Counted from the first letter of the stretch, positions 16,566 to 27,838 are shown. The stretch is DNA of 64,000 bases from Pollutimonas subterranea (GCF_002849655.1 NZ_PDNW01000004.1:243220-307219), one strand, 5' to 3'. The notes: generated by a model from the sequence alone, not told the origin. Numbers and translations: made by a program.

Positions 16566-17363
16566 TTGACTATTTCCACGGCAGTGGACAGGCCCATTGT
16601 CCTGAACGCCCACGACATTGCGCTCAGCTATAAGCGCCCCGACCAGGCGCCCAACACGGTCCTCCAAAACTTCTCGCTGCAACTCGCAGCCGGAGAAGTC
16701 GTGGCTATCCTGGGTCCCAGCGGCGTCGGCAAGTCATCGTTGCTGCGAGTGCTTGCCGGGCTGCAGACCTCCGACCGCGGCATGGTCCATATCAACGGCG
16801 AGCCGCTACGCGGACCGCATCCGCGTTTAAGCTTCGTCTTTCAGGACCCAAGCCTACTGCCCTGGCTGACGCTGGAAGAAAATGTGGCCTTCGGCCTGGA
16901 TTTCAAGCACCAGCCGGCACTCGGCAAGGAAGACAGGAAAATGAGAGTGCGTGCTGCCATTGAGGAAGTGGACCTGCAAGGGGCGCGCGAGCGCTACCCC
17001 GCCGAACTATCAGGCGGCATGGCGCAACGCACCGCCCTGGCACGCAGCCTGGCGCGCCAGCCCGAAATGCTGCTGCTGGATGAACCCTTCAGTGCGTTGG
17101 ACGAAGTCACTCGCAGCGAAATGCAAGCGCTTTTGCTGCAGATCATCGCCAGGCACCAGGCCTCGGCCATTCTTGTCACCCATGACATAGACGAAGCCCT
17201 GGTTTTGGCCGATCGCATCCTGCTTATAGGGCAGTACCCGGGTCGCCTGATTGGAGAGTGGTCCATAGCGCTGCCGCATCCCCGCGATGCGTTGACGCCG
17301 TCCCTCACCCGCATACGTATCGAAATCATGCAGTCGCTGCGCGACGCGCGCAGCGCCCACTAA
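16566..17363 (+). CDS. ABC importer ATPase, sulfonate/nitrate/taurine type
   Basis: A 265-residue ABC ATPase of the SsuB/TauB/NrtD class. Walker A is GPSGVGKS (50-57), the Q-loop is at about 93 (FVFQDPSLLPWLTLEENV, typical of this class), the signature is LSGGMAQ (148-154), and Walker B is LLLDEPFSALD (169-179). A switch His follows in VTHDIDEAL. The start appears to be TTG at 16566 with AGGACAG upstream. It sits between rubredoxin and a matching binding protein; the permease follows. Substrate class (organosulfonate, nitrate or a similar small anion) cannot be settled by sequence. Confidence 0.9.
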   Translation: MTISTAVDRPIVLNAHDIALSYKRPDQAPNTVLQNFSLQLAAGEVVAILGPSGVGKSSLLRVLAGLQTSDRGMVHINGEPLRGPHPRLSFVFQDPSLLPWLTLEENVAFGLDFKHQPALGKEDRKMRVRAAIEEVDLQGARERYPAELSGGMAQRTALARSLARQPEMLLLDEPFSALDEVTRSEMQALLLQIIARHQASAILVTHDIDEALVLADRILLIGQYPGRLIGEWSIALPHPRDALTPSLTRIRIEIMQSLRDARSAH

Positions 17364-17391
17364 GTTAAAGAACCTCGTTTGGAATAAAATC

Positions 17392-18594
17392 TTGAAAAAA
17401 TCCGATACGCATGACGCTTCATTGGAAGCGCGCCGCCAGTTCATCAAGCTCTCCACATTGTTCACGGCCATGGGCGCCCTGCCTTTACTGAACATGCACA
17501 ACGTTGCCAGGGCGGCCGAGCCCGATGCCCCTGTCCGTATCGGCTACCTGGCCATCACCGATGCCACACCCTTGCTGGTGGCACACCACAATGAACTGTT
17601 CCAGGCGCAAGGACTGCCGGTTGAAAAGCCCCGTTTATTCCGTAGCTGGGCGCAAATCGTCGAAGCATTCCTGGCGGGACAAGTCAACGTCATCCACCTG
17701 CTTTCACCCATGACCGTATGGGCGCGCTACGGAAGCCAGTCGCGCGCCAAAGTCGTTGCCTGGAACCACATGTCCGGATCAGGCCTGACCGTGCAGCACG
17801 ACATCAACGACATCGCGGACCTGGGCGGCAAGACCGTCGCCATTCCATTCTGGTATTCCTTGCACAATATCGTGCTCCAGCACCTGTTGAAGAGCAAAGG
17901 CCTGGAGCCGATCAGCGACGGCGATGCGGGGCCCGGCCAGGTAAAACTGGTGGTCATGTCGCCCTCGGACATGGTGCCCGCACTGGCCAACAAGCAGATC
18001 GCCGGATATACCGTCGCGGAGCCGTTCAATGCCTCGGCGGAAGTGCTGAAGATCGGCAAAATTTTGCGCTTCACAGGCGATGTGTGGAAAGACCACGCGT
18101 GCTGCGTCGTGCTGATGCATGAGCAGGACCTGGAACAGCGGCCCGAGTGGTCACAGAAAGTCGTCAATGGAATCGTCCAGGCGCAGGTGTGGATCCAGGA
18201 CCACCGCCAGGAAACGGCCCGGATTCTGGCCAGGGACAATCCCCAGCGCTACACGCCCCATTCATACGAGGCATTGGCACAAGTGCTGATGCCCGAACTG
18301 ATGGACACCGCGCAGTACGAGGCGTCGGGCGCTATCGTGAATACCGGCTGGAAAGAAAAACGTATCGATTTCCAGCCCTACCCCTTCCCGAGCTATACGG
18401 AAGAACTGATCCGGAAACTCAAGACCACGCTTGTGTCCGGCAAAAACGACTTCCTGCAAGACCTGGATCCCGCATTCGTGGCACGCGACCTCGTTGACGA
18501 CCGGTATGTAAAAAGAGCCATTGCCGACAATGGCGGCATGGCTGCGTTCGGCCTGCCTGATTCGTTTACCCGTCAAGAAACCATCACGACCTGA
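17392..18594 (+). CDS. Periplasmic binding protein, NMT1/CmpA-NrtA type
   Basis: A 400-residue binding protein of the sulfonate/nitrate family. The leader carries ARRQFIKLS, a twin-arginine motif, before a short hydrophobic stretch and an AARA-type cleavage region, so export is probably by Tat. The mature domain shows RIGYLAITDATPLLVAHHNELF, the SWAQIVEAFLAGQVNVIHLL lobe and FTGDVWKDHACCVVLMHEQ. The start seems to be TTG at 17392 with a weak ribosome site (GGAA). A GC-rich hairpin at 18600-18616 separates it from the permease. It is the specificity determinant of the importer and the best handle on the pathway. Confidence 0.88.
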   Translation: MKKSDTHDASLEARRQFIKLSTLFTAMGALPLLNMHNVARAAEPDAPVRIGYLAITDATPLLVAHHNELFQAQGLPVEKPRLFRSWAQIVEAFLAGQVNVIHLLSPMTVWARYGSQSRAKVVAWNHMSGSGLTVQHDINDIADLGGKTVAIPFWYSLHNIVLQHLLKSKGLEPISDGDAGPGQVKLVVMSPSDMVPALANKQIAGYTVAEPFNASAEVLKIGKILRFTGDVWKDHACCVVLMHEQDLEQRPEWSQKVVNGIVQAQVWIQDHRQETARILARDNPQRYTPHSYEALAQVLMPELMDTAQYEASGAIVNTGWKEKRIDFQPYPFPSYTEELIRKLKTTLVSGKNDFLQDLDPAFVARDLVDDRYVKRAIADNGGMAAFGLPDSFTRQETITT

Positions 18595-18635
18595 AAACAG
18601 GCCCGCGAGCCGGGCCCATTTCAAAAAGCCCAATC

Positions 18636-19409
18636 ATGAAAGCACTGAAACAGACGCCACTGAGTACACGAGCCGTTCTAGGCCTGGGAGGCCTGCTGGC
18701 GGTCATTGCGCTATGGGCGTTCGGAACGCACTGGCTTCAAGGGAGCATCGCGCTGGCCGGCCTGCTTAGCCCGGGCGAAACGTTCAAAAGCTTGTACGAG
18801 CTGTTGGTGCAGAACCAGTTGACCCTGCACACGCTGACCAGCATGAAGCGCGTGCTTATCGGCCTGGGCCTGGCACTGATGCTGGGTGTACCCATAGGAC
18901 TTGCCATCGGAACCTCGCGCGCGCTGGAGAACTGCACAGGCAGCGCATTCCAGTTTCTGCGCATGATTTCACCGCTGTCATGGATGCCTATTGCCGTCAT
19001 GGTATTTGGCATCGGCGATGCACCGATCTATTTCCTGCTTACCTTCGCCGCGGTCTGGCCGATTATCCTGAATACCGCAGCCGGCGTGCGCCAATTGGAT
19101 CCCAAATGGCTGATGCTGGCGAAAAGCCTTAGCGCGACGCGCCGGGAAGTCCTGTTCAAGATAGTGCTGCCCGGCGTACTGGGCCATATCCTGACGGGGG
19201 TACGCCTTGCCATAGGCATCATCTGGATCGTGCTGGTACCGTGCGAAATGCTGGGTGTCAGTTCAGGTTTAGGCTATTTCATCCTGGACACCCGCGACCG
19301 CCTGGCGTATTCGGAATTGATGGCAGTGATCGTGCTGATCGGTGCGCTGGGGTTCATGCTCGATGGCCTGGCCCAGAAACTTCATCAGTATTGGACCCAT
19401 AGCAAGTGA
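18636..19409 (+). CDS. ABC importer permease, SsuC/TauC type
   Basis: A 257-residue inner-membrane permease with about six hydrophobic segments. The cytoplasmic EAA-like loop that contacts the ATPase is LDPKWLMLAKSLSATRREVLFKIVLPGVLGH with its invariant Gly after the Leu-Pro. It completes the ATPase-binding protein-permease set and ends the plus-strand operon that began at the AhpD-like gene. The next gene is convergent. Confidence 0.9.
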   Translation: MKALKQTPLSTRAVLGLGGLLAVIALWAFGTHWLQGSIALAGLLSPGETFKSLYELLVQNQLTLHTLTSMKRVLIGLGLALMLGVPIGLAIGTSRALENCTGSAFQFLRMISPLSWMPIAVMVFGIGDAPIYFLLTFAAVWPIILNTAAGVRQLDPKWLMLAKSLSATRREVLFKIVLPGVLGHILTGVRLAIGIIWIVLVPCEMLGVSSGLGYFILDTRDRLAYSELMAVIVLIGALGFMLDGLAQKLHQYWTHSK

Positions 19410-19430
19410 AGGGCCCCTGACGGTCGCAGG

Positions 19431-20357
19431 CTAGGGGTAACGAACAGGCTTGCCCGGAAGATCGGGCAAGGGAATGAATTCGGTTTCGCCGGGTACCTTA
19501 TCAAAGCGCTGGGCGATCCAGTCTTCTTTTGCCTGCTCGATACGGTCCGCCGAGCTGGAGACAAAATTCCAGGTAATGTAGCGCGGCCCGTCCATCGGTT
19601 CGCCGCCCAACAGCATAAACCTTGCAGGCTCAGCGCCCCAGGCACTGAGCGTAACGCCAGCGCCCGGCTTCAATACCAGCAAGCGGCCGGATTCAAAAAG
19701 CCCGTCCTTGCCCAGGTCGAGCGTGCCTTGCACCACATAGATAGCCTGCTCGGGGTAGTCAGCGGGAACATCCAGCTTGGCGCCCGGCGCCATACAGACG
19801 TCGACCTGAAAGAGGTCCGATAAGGTCGGCACCGGCGAACCGCGTCCGAAAAAACTTCCAGCGATAATGCGTGCCGATACGCCGTCGCCCTCTTCCATCG
19901 GCAGCTCGTCCTTGCCGGCATGCAGGAAGTCCGGCTCTTTTTCTTCGTGCGCTTCCGGCAAAGCCACCCAGCACTGCAATCCGAACAACGACGACTCTTC
20001 CTGGCGCAGCTCATGTGAGGTACGTTCAGAGTGGACGATGCCGCGGCCCGCCGTCATCCAGTTGACCTCGCCCGGCCGTATGGCTTGCACGGTGCCCAGG
20101 CTGTCGCGATGCATGATCTCGCCATCAAACAAGTACGTGACGGTGGCCAGGCCGATATGAGGATGCGGCCTGACGTCAAGCCCTCGCCGTGGCGAGAAAA
20201 CGTGAGGCCCCATCTGGTCGAGGAAGACAAAGGGTCCGACCATGCGTCGCTCCCGGGATGGCAGCGCGCGCCTGACTTCAAAATTATCCCCCAGGTCGTG
20301 GCTGCGAGGAACGACAACGACCTCCAACGGACTGTCGGGAAGTAGCGGATCTGACAT
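19431..20357 (-). CDS. Pirin-family protein
   Basis: A 308-residue bicupin. The N-terminal cupin has the pirin metal site: [23 protein letters not shown], with [18 protein letters not shown] downstream; the C-terminal half ends in a plain cupin fold. Bacterial pirins have been linked to quercetinase activity and to regulation of central metabolism. ATG at 20357 follows AGGAGG, so the longer open frame upstream is not used. It is convergent with the ABC permease and divergent from another cupin gene. Confidence 0.9.
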   Translation of the reverse strand: MSDPLLPDSPLEVVVVPRSHDLGDNFEVRRALPSRERRMVGPFVFLDQMGPHVFSPRRGLDVRPHPHIGLATVTYLFDGEIMHRDSLGTVQAIRPGEVNWMTAGRGIVHSERTSHELRQEESSLFGLQCWVALPEAHEEKEPDFLHAGKDELPMEEGDGVSARIIAGSFFGRGSPVPTLSDLFQVDVCMAPGAKLDVPADYPEQAIYVVQGTLDLGKDGLFESGRLLVLKPGAGVTLSAWGAEPARFMLLGGEPMDGPRYITWNFVSSSADRIEQAKEDWIAQRFDKVPGETEFIPLPDLPGKPVRYP

Positions 20358-20558
20358 GGCGTCGCCTCCTGGATGCGATGGGACAGATCCAACAATCATA
20401 CGCCTCTTGATCCTCATGCATCTCCAGCCATGCTGTCGATCGCACAGACAATCTGGACACCAGAGCGCTCCCGACACAACTGGCTACAGTGGCACGTTGA
20501 CGTGGCACGTCAGCCTTCTATATCATCGGGCTCTAGTAATTACTTTTGGAGCACCGCC

Positions 20559-20954
20559 GTGAAAGGATTTGTAGACAACATCGAAAAGCTCACAACGGAT
20601 AACGACAATTTTCGAAAGGTGCTGTACACAGGCCAGTACATGCAGCTAGTGCTCATGACCCTTAAGCCGGGTGAAGAAATAGGCGCGGAAGTTCACGAAG
20701 ACCACGATCAGTTCTTCAGGGTCGAAGAAGGCAGCGGCGAAGTCATCATCGACGGCCAAAGCCGCGCCATCAAGGACGACGACGCGGTCATCGTGCCGGC
20801 CGGTGCGCGTCATAACGTGGTCAACAACGGCGACCAGCCACTTAAACTCTACACAATCTACGGGCCGCCCGAACACCGCGATGGCGTTGTCCATGCCACC
20901 AAGGCGCAAGCCGATGCGTCGGACGAACACTTCGACGGAAAAACGACCGAGTAA
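20559..20954 (+). CDS. Small cupin-domain protein
   Basis: A 131-residue single cupin. The metal-binding motif is EVHEDHDQFFRVEEGSGEV, followed by PAGARHNVVNNG, giving the two-histidine, one-glutamate and one-histidine set. It probably binds a divalent metal; whether it is an enzyme or a sensor is unknown. GTG at 20559 has TGGAGC upstream. A strong hairpin terminator follows directly. It is divergent from pirin, and the 201 bp between them hold no gene that I can support. Confidence 0.82.
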   Translation: MKGFVDNIEKLTTDNDNFRKVLYTGQYMQLVLMTLKPGEEIGAEVHEDHDQFFRVEEGSGEVIIDGQSRAIKDDDAVIVPAGARHNVVNNGDQPLKLYTIYGPPEHRDGVVHATKAQADASDEHFDGKTTE

Positions 20955-20984
20955 TTCAACAAGGTTGCAGGAACGTTACAGCTG

Positions 20985-21016
20985 AAAGGCCGGGCCCCCA
21001 TGGTGCCCGGCCTTTT
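20985..21016 (+). terminator. Rho-independent terminator after the cupin gene
   Basis: AAAGGCCGGGC at 20985-20995 pairs with GCCCGGCCTTT at 21005-21015, an 11-bp stem with a 9-base loop and a TTTT tail. It overlaps the stop of the convergent PIN gene by 2 bp. The A-run opposite makes it potentially bidirectional. Confidence 0.8.
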
Positions 21017-21431
21017 AACGTGGCAACCAAGGATTGATAAGCGTAAGACCCAGGCCATCGAAATCCTTGATGTTGCGCGTAACAAGCACCAGGTCATGTT
21101 CCAGCGCGGTGGCCGCCAGCAGGCTGTCAATGGCGGGCAATGGGCGCCCTGCCGCTGCCACCATCCGACCCCACCGATCAGCCACGGCAATATTCACAGG
21201 TAGAACGCGCCCAATGAAGAAGGCCGTGAGTTCAGTCTCGAGCCAATCCACCAGCAGCTGACGCCGCTCGATATGAGAAACGCCTTCAATCCCTTTCCGG
21301 ATCTCACCGAACGTCAGGGCACTAAGATACAGCGTCGACGCTGGCCTGGCTGTAAACCATGCGAGTACGTCCGGGTTTGGCGCCTTACGTTTAAGTTCGG
21401 AGAGCACATTGGTGTCTACGAGATAGCTCAA
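21015..21431 (-). CDS. PIN-domain toxin (FitB/VapC-like)
   Basis: A 138-residue PIN nuclease. The acidic active-site residues are all visible: Asp6 in VDTNVLSEL, Glu43 in FGEIRKGIE, Asp102 in AIDSLLAATA and Asp123 near RNIKDFDG, and the C terminus is the typical INPW. It would cleave RNA when freed from its antitoxin. The start codon overlaps the Phd/YefM-like antitoxin stop by 4 bp. Complete, unlike the PIN fragment at 12728. Confidence 0.92.
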   Translation of the reverse strand: MSYLVDTNVLSELKRKAPNPDVLAWFTARPASTLYLSALTFGEIRKGIEGVSHIERRQLLVDWLETELTAFFIGRVLPVNIAVADRWGRMVAAAGRPLPAIDSLLAATALEHDLVLVTRNIKDFDGLGLTLINPWLPR

Positions 21432-21676
21432 AGCTCCACCTCGCGCGTGAGGCTCTTGTCACGCTCAAACTCCAAATCGTCCATCCCATGCATGGGCGAG
21501 CGGCGCATGAAGTCGACAAGCGAGCCATCCATCTGAGTCAAGCGATCAAATGTCGCACGGGAAATAACGACCGCCACTGACTTACCATGCGAGGTAATCT
21601 CTTGCGGCTGCCCTTGGGCCCGCTTGATCACCTCGGACATTTTTGCTTTCGCTTCCTGTATTTGCCAGCTCTGCAT
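21428..21676 (-). CDS. Phd/YefM-family antitoxin
   Basis: An 82-residue antitoxin: WQIQEAKAKMSEVIKRAQ, then QEITSHGKSVAVVISRATFDRL, the standard Phd DNA-binding fold, and a charged C-terminal tail that would wrap the toxin. It precedes and overlaps the PIN gene. These antitoxins normally repress their own operon. The following 68 bp up to modC include an AT-rich stretch (ATTATACGATGTGTGTG) that is a plausible promoter. Confidence 0.9.
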   Translation of the reverse strand: MQSWQIQEAKAKMSEVIKRAQGQPQEITSHGKSVAVVISRATFDRLTQMDGSLVDFMRRSPMHGMDDLEFERDKSLTREVEL

Positions 21677-21744
21677 GACGGCACCCCCCTAATCTGACTA
21701 CTCTGGTCATATTATACGATGTGTGTGACGCTTAATAGGATGCT

Positions 21745-22826
21745 TCAGGCAACGACCGCAACAGCCTTGACCTGGACCCATATTGGCGCTCCCGACTGCA
21801 CACCAAGCCCGTCCACCGCCTTCCTGGTGACCCTCGCCAGGATGATCGCGTTTCCGCACTTGATCCTGACGATGTTTTGAGAGGGATGGCTGTCCTGGAC
21901 GACACACTCGACAATACCGTGCAAGTGGTTCTGTATGCTGCTGCGCTGCGGTTCATCGGTAGTCAGGCTGACATCCCTGGCAAGCACGCGTACCCTGACG
22001 CTGGTATTCAGCGGCAAACCGTTATCGCCGGCCCAAAGCCTTCCGCCGTCGAATGTCACACAGAGTAGATTCCAGCGCTCGTCGCGTTCGGTGATACGGG
22101 CATTCAGCAATACGCTCACATCGTCGCCCATGGTGATGGGACTATTCGCCGAGGCCAATACTGCCGCCGTTTCTCCCGCCATGCTGACCTTCCCATGATC
22201 CATGAGCACAAGGTGATCGGCAAGACGTACGATTTCATCCGCCGAATGCGTGACGTAAAGCATGGGTGTACCCAGTTCATCCCGAATTCTCTCCAACCAG
22301 GGCAAAACCTCCTGGCGCCGGGCAACATCCAGTGCGGACAACGGCTCATCCAGCAGAAGCAGGCGGGGCTGGGTGGCCAGCGCGCGAGCGATCGCAACGC
22401 GCTGGCGCTCGCCTCCGGACAGTACTTCGGGCCGGCGCGTCATCAGTGCACGAATCCCCAGCAGATCGATTGAATCCTCCAGGCTTTTCCTGGCATCAGG
22501 GTTCTTGATACGTTTCAGCCCGTACTCCAGGTTTTCCTTTACATTCAAGTGTTCGAAAAGGCTTGCCTCCTGGAAGACATATCCAAGAGGTCTCTGCCAA
22601 GTGGGCTTGAAGATCGCACCATCGCTATCCTGCCAGGTCTCTCCTGCAATACGCACGACGCCATGGCCGGCTCGCTCCAGGCCCGCAACACAGCGCAGCA
22701 CCGTGGTTTTGCCGGAGCCTGACGGCCCGGACAGCATGGTTATGCCCTGGTCAGGAAAAGAAATATCCACGGACAAGGTAAAGCCGATCCTGGACACTTG
22801 CAGCGCGATATGGTTCGAGTGTGCGC

Positions 22827-22830
<4 letters not shown>
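21745..22830 (-). CDS. modC: Molybdate ABC transporter ATPase
   Basis: A 361-residue ATPase. Walker A is [18 protein letters not shown], the signature [15 protein letters not shown], Walker [13 protein letters not shown], and a TOBE/molbindin domain occupies about 285-361. That C-terminal regulatory domain is typical of ModC. Its start overlaps the modB stop by 4 bp. It energises molybdate import, which supplies the molybdenum cofactor needed by the nitrate reductase encoded a few kilobases away. Confidence 0.93.
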
Positions 22831-24329
<1,499 letters not shown>

Positions 24330-24367
24330 AACGTGGGCCCCAGATCTATGTTTGAAAAAATCAATGC

Positions 24368-25135
24368 ATGAAAAGTAAACCTGTCCATTTTGCACAAGCC
24401 CTGGGTAGCGAGGTCGCGGACAAGAGAATCGACATTCTGCGACGCATCGGTGAGGCCGGCTCGATTTCCGAAGCAGCTCGCGGCGCGGGTGTCAGCTACA
24501 AAGCCGCATGGCAAGCGATCGAGACACTGACTAATCTGGCCGGTGCTCCGCTGGTTGAAAAAGTGGTTGGCGGCAGCGGCGGAGGCGGCGCGCAGCTCAC
24601 CAAGGCGGGACAGCGCTTATTGCATGCCTCTGAACTTCTGGATGCCGCAAGGGGTGAGGTCCTGGCCAGGCTGGGCAGCGATTCCGTCGACGAGACGCCC
24701 ATGTCTGCAATTGCCTCTCTTGGACTGCGCACCAGCATGCGTAACCAGCTGCCCTGCATCATCAAGGCCATACGCAAGAACGCCCCGTCAATCCAGGTAG
24801 AGTTGGAGCTTGGCGATGGCCAGTCCATTTTCTCCAGGATCACGCGCGAAAGCATCGACCTCCTGGGCTTGCTGCCCGGGCAGAGCGTGCTGGCGCTAAT
24901 GAAAGCAACTGCCGTTCACATCGCAACGACGATAGTCAAGCAAGACGGTTTGAACCTGCTGCACGGAACCGTAGCTCGGACTTCCTCCACATCGACGGGT
25001 TCCGAAATCGGGATCGTGCTGCCATCCGGGCTGCAGCTGGTCGGCTTCGCCGCGCCAAAACATGGCCTGAAGCGTGGCAGCCCTGCCATGGCGGCTTTGG
25101 ACGAGTCCGCGGTTGTGATTGCTGTGACTGGATGA
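24368..25135 (+). CDS. modE: ModE-type molybdate-responsive regulator
   Basis: A 255-residue regulator. Residues 1-95 form a winged helix (RRIGEAGSISEAARGAGVSYKAAWQAIETL, then LTKAGQRLL). Two molybdate-binding Mop domains follow, the first around SMRNQLPCIIKAI and the second from LLHGTVARTSSTSTGSEIGIVLPSG. This is the full ModE layout: molybdate binding in the C-terminal part triggers DNA binding. It is divergent from modABC across the nested palindrome and convergent with narL. Confidence 0.9.
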   Translation: MKSKPVHFAQALGSEVADKRIDILRRIGEAGSISEAARGAGVSYKAAWQAIETLTNLAGAPLVEKVVGGSGGGGAQLTKAGQRLLHASELLDAARGEVLARLGSDSVDETPMSAIASLGLRTSMRNQLPCIIKAIRKNAPSIQVELELGDGQSIFSRITRESIDLLGLLPGQSVLALMKATAVHIATTIVKQDGLNLLHGTVARTSSTSTGSEIGIVLPSGLQLVGFAAPKHGLKRGSPAMAALDESAVVIAVTG

Positions 25136-25151
25136 GTGCAAAAGCTGAAAC

Positions 25152-25835
25152 TTACTTGTCGGCCCCCGCGCCAGGCAATGGGGCTTCACCGCGCAACCCA
25201 TGTCCGACCGCATAAACGGCCACCTGCACCCGGCTGGAAAGGTTCAGCTTCTTCAGGATATTCTGTATGTGTATCTTGACCGTGCTTTCAGCAACGTTCA
25301 AATTGCGCGCAATGACCTTGTTGCTTTCGCCCCTGGCCAGGCATTGGACAATCTCGCGCTCGCGAGCCGTCAGCCGGGCACGCTCCGCGTCGGCGGACGA
25401 ATCTGACGGCGTATGCGAGCGAAACTGGGCCACCAGCTTGGCGGTCATGCTTTCAGTGATGACCGCCTCTCCAGCGGCCACCCGACGTATCGCCGCCGTG
25501 AGTGCATCGGCATCAATATTCTTCAGCAAATAGCCGGCGGCGCCATCGCGCAGCGCCTGACCAAGTTCTTCGGCCTCTTCGGAAACCGTCAGGATCAGCA
25601 CGGCGCAATCAGGCACATCCTGCACCAGGAGTTGTAAGGTTTCCAGACCCGACAACCCCGGCATATTGAGATCGAGCAGGATCACGTCTGGCATGAGGGC
25701 CTTGGCGCGCTTGATGCCCTCCAGCCCGTCCGCGGCTTCACCGACCATGTCGAAATCAGGCTGGCGTTGCAACAGCAAGCGTACGCCCGAACGGAACAGG
25801 CTGTGATCGTCAATGAGGAGGATGCGAATAGCCAT
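25152..25835 (-). CDS. narL: Nitrate/nitrite response regulator
   Basis: A 227-residue NarL/FixJ regulator. The receiver domain has IDDHSLFRSGVR, phosphoacceptor Asp55 in LLDLNMPG and the Lys in YLLKNIDADAL. The C-terminal LuxR-type HTH spans about 155-215 (LTAREREIVQCLARGESNKVIARNLNVAESTVKIHIQNILKKL). It lies 36 bp after the NarX-like kinase gene at the end of the nar gene group, so it should control the nar promoter in response to nitrate. Confidence 0.92.
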   Translation of the reverse strand: MAIRILLIDDHSLFRSGVRLLLQRQPDFDMVGEAADGLEGIKRAKALMPDVILLDLNMPGLSGLETLQLLVQDVPDCAVLILTVSEEAEELGQALRDGAAGYLLKNIDADALTAAIRRVAAGEAVITESMTAKLVAQFRSHTPSDSSADAERARLTAREREIVQCLARGESNKVIARNLNVAESTVKIHIQNILKKLNLSSRVQVAVYAVGHGLRGEAPLPGAGADK

Positions 25836-25871
25836 GGGATTGGTCGCTAGAAAGAGGAAATGATCGTCCGG

Positions 25872-27809
25872 TCACGCTGCCTGCCGCGCACTCGCTGGTA
25901 ACAAAAGAGTAACAGAAGCGCCGCCACCAGGCCTGGCCTGCAACTCCAGGGATGCCTGCATGCGTTGCGCACGCTCGTGCATGATGCGCCGTCCGAAGTG
26001 TTCATCTGTGCGGCTGGCCACCTCTTCCGGATCGTAGCCCACCCCATCGTCGGATACATACAGCCGGAAATCATGCCGGTTCTCGATCTTTATCTCCACC
26101 CTGCTGGCGTGTGAGTGCTTGCGCACATTGGACAGTGCCTCCTGCAAAATGAACAGCACCTGCAACTGCTGCTCGGGCGGCAGCGGCGCGCCGGCCAGGC
26201 CATCCGTTATCAACATCATTTCAATGCCGCTTTGGCGCCTGAAGCGTGAAACCGTGGCTTCGACCGCGCTCAGTAAATCGCCCTGCCCCAGGCGGCTGCG
26301 GAAGTTGCCCAACAACTCGCGCACATCCTGATAGCTCTCGTCTACGCCGGCGCGCAACAGCGGCACCAGCCCATTGATCTCGGCCAGATCGCTGCGCGCA
26401 GCCGCCTGATCAAGCAGCTGCAGCTGCAGGTTCAGGAAATTCAGGCTTTGGGCGATGCTGTCATGCAGGCCCTGAGCCATCAAGCTGCGCTCTTGCACCA
26501 TGGCCAATTGACGCGCCTGCGCGCTTAAACGGCGGTTCTCCAGGGCGACGCCAAGGTGCTGCCCAAGTGTTTCCAACAAATGCCGCTCGTCGGCGCTGAA
26601 CGCCAGCTTATGGACAAAGTGCAAAGAATAGGAACCCAGCACTTCTTTTTGGGCCTGAATGCGAAATACCGCCAAGCCGCGAAACCCTTCTTCGGAGCAC
26701 TGGAATTGGTCCGGAACCGGGATGTTGTGCACATCCTGAATAAACAGCCCGCCACTGCGCGTGGCGGCGCCACAAAAACAGCCGTCAGCCTTCATGCAAT
26801 GCTCAGCACGGCCATGGGCATCCGACAGGCCGCGCGACACCACCATATTCAGGTTCTCGCCCGTAGGATCCAGTGTGCGAATGGTTCCCCCGCCTGCATT
26901 GAACTGCCGCATGACCCGGTCAAGAAATCCGCGGCACATTTCTTCGATCTCGTTAGGCTGGTTCAAGAATGCCGCCATGTCGTAGAGGGCCCCCAGCTCC
27001 CGGTTCTGTGCCGCAAGCTGCGCCGTTTTCTCCACGACCCGTGCTTCAAGATCGCCGTACAAGCCCTCGAGTTCATCAGCCATCTTGTTGAATCCTGTCG
27101 CCAGCGCGCCAAACTCGTCGTGAGTATCGACGGGCAGCCTCACGCGGAACTCGCGAGCTGCCATGCGACGCAGGCCCTCGCCAAGACGCAGCACCGGAAA
27201 GATGATCCACAGGTACAACAGGTAGATCATGGTCAGCGTACCGATGCAGGCGATCACGATAAGTACGCTCTGCGATAAACGCAGCAACGATGTCTTGCTG
27301 GAGCTATCGGCCTCTATCATACGCACCAGCTTATCGGCCTGGAACACAAACTCCGGCAGCACCCGTAGATAGGCATCGCTGCCGGCGCCCTCGATGGCTT
27401 TCAGGGCCGTCGGCGTCATGTCCTGGCGCCAGATACGCAGCACCTCATCCATTTGTGCAAGCACCGCTGGATCAGCCGGAAGGAATAATGGCCGTGCCGG
27501 ATTTCCGCGCGCCAGTTGCGCCAGGATACCGTCCTGAATAGTGATTTGATCGCGTGCGCGCTGGGCGTGCACCCCACCGGGCAGAACGTGCATCTTGGCC
27601 AGTTCCACGGCAACCAGATTGGCCCGCATGCGCAGGCTGCCCGCATCGTTGATGGCGCCGCCGGCGCCTTCCAGTTGCCAGGACAGCCATAGCGTCCACA
27701 CTATCATGGACAGCACGACGACCAGCGCCACCACCGAGCTGGCGATGATACGGGTGGAGAGCCGGTCGCGCACTGCTGGCCGTTCGGATAGCGGTATGGT
27801 CTCGTTCAT
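25872..27809 (-). CDS. narX: Nitrate/nitrite sensor histidine kinase
   Basis: A 645-residue membrane kinase. TM1 is at about 20-44; the periplasmic P-box GAINDAGSLRMRANLVAVEL, which binds nitrate in NarX/NarQ, follows at about 51-70; TM2 is near 180-205; a HAMP domain and a GAF-like module come next, the latter with clustered Cys (CMKADGCFCG). The kinase core has ERSLMAQGLHDSIAQSLNFL with the phosphorylated His, and an ATPase domain with DDGVGYD. It signals to NarL. No ribosome site is obvious at its start. Confidence 0.92.
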   Translation of the reverse strand: MNETIPLSERPAVRDRLSTRIIASSVVALVVVLSMIVWTLWLSWQLEGAGGAINDAGSLRMRANLVAVELAKMHVLPGGVHAQRARDQITIQDGILAQLARGNPARPLFLPADPAVLAQMDEVLRIWRQDMTPTALKAIEGAGSDAYLRVLPEFVFQADKLVRMIEADSSSKTSLLRLSQSVLIVIACIGTLTMIYLLYLWIIFPVLRLGEGLRRMAAREFRVRLPVDTHDEFGALATGFNKMADELEGLYGDLEARVVEKTAQLAAQNRELGALYDMAAFLNQPNEIEEMCRGFLDRVMRQFNAGGGTIRTLDPTGENLNMVVSRGLSDAHGRAEHCMKADGCFCGAATRSGGLFIQDVHNIPVPDQFQCSEEGFRGLAVFRIQAQKEVLGSYSLHFVHKLAFSADERHLLETLGQHLGVALENRRLSAQARQLAMVQERSLMAQGLHDSIAQSLNFLNLQLQLLDQAAARSDLAEINGLVPLLRAGVDESYQDVRELLGNFRSRLGQGDLLSAVEATVSRFRRQSGIEMMLITDGLAGAPLPPEQQLQVLFILQEALSNVRKHSHASRVEIKIENRHDFRLYVSDDGVGYDPEEVASRTDEHFGRRIMHERAQRMQASLELQARPGGGASVTLLLPASARQAA

Positions 27810-27838
27810 AACAGCGGTATTAAAGCACTGTCCAGTGC

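Noticed and set aside
18600..18616. GGCCCG-N5-CGGGCC hairpin between binding-protein and permease genes as a terminator
   Set aside because: No U-run and the ABC genes on both sides belong together; more likely an mRNA-stability element than a stop.
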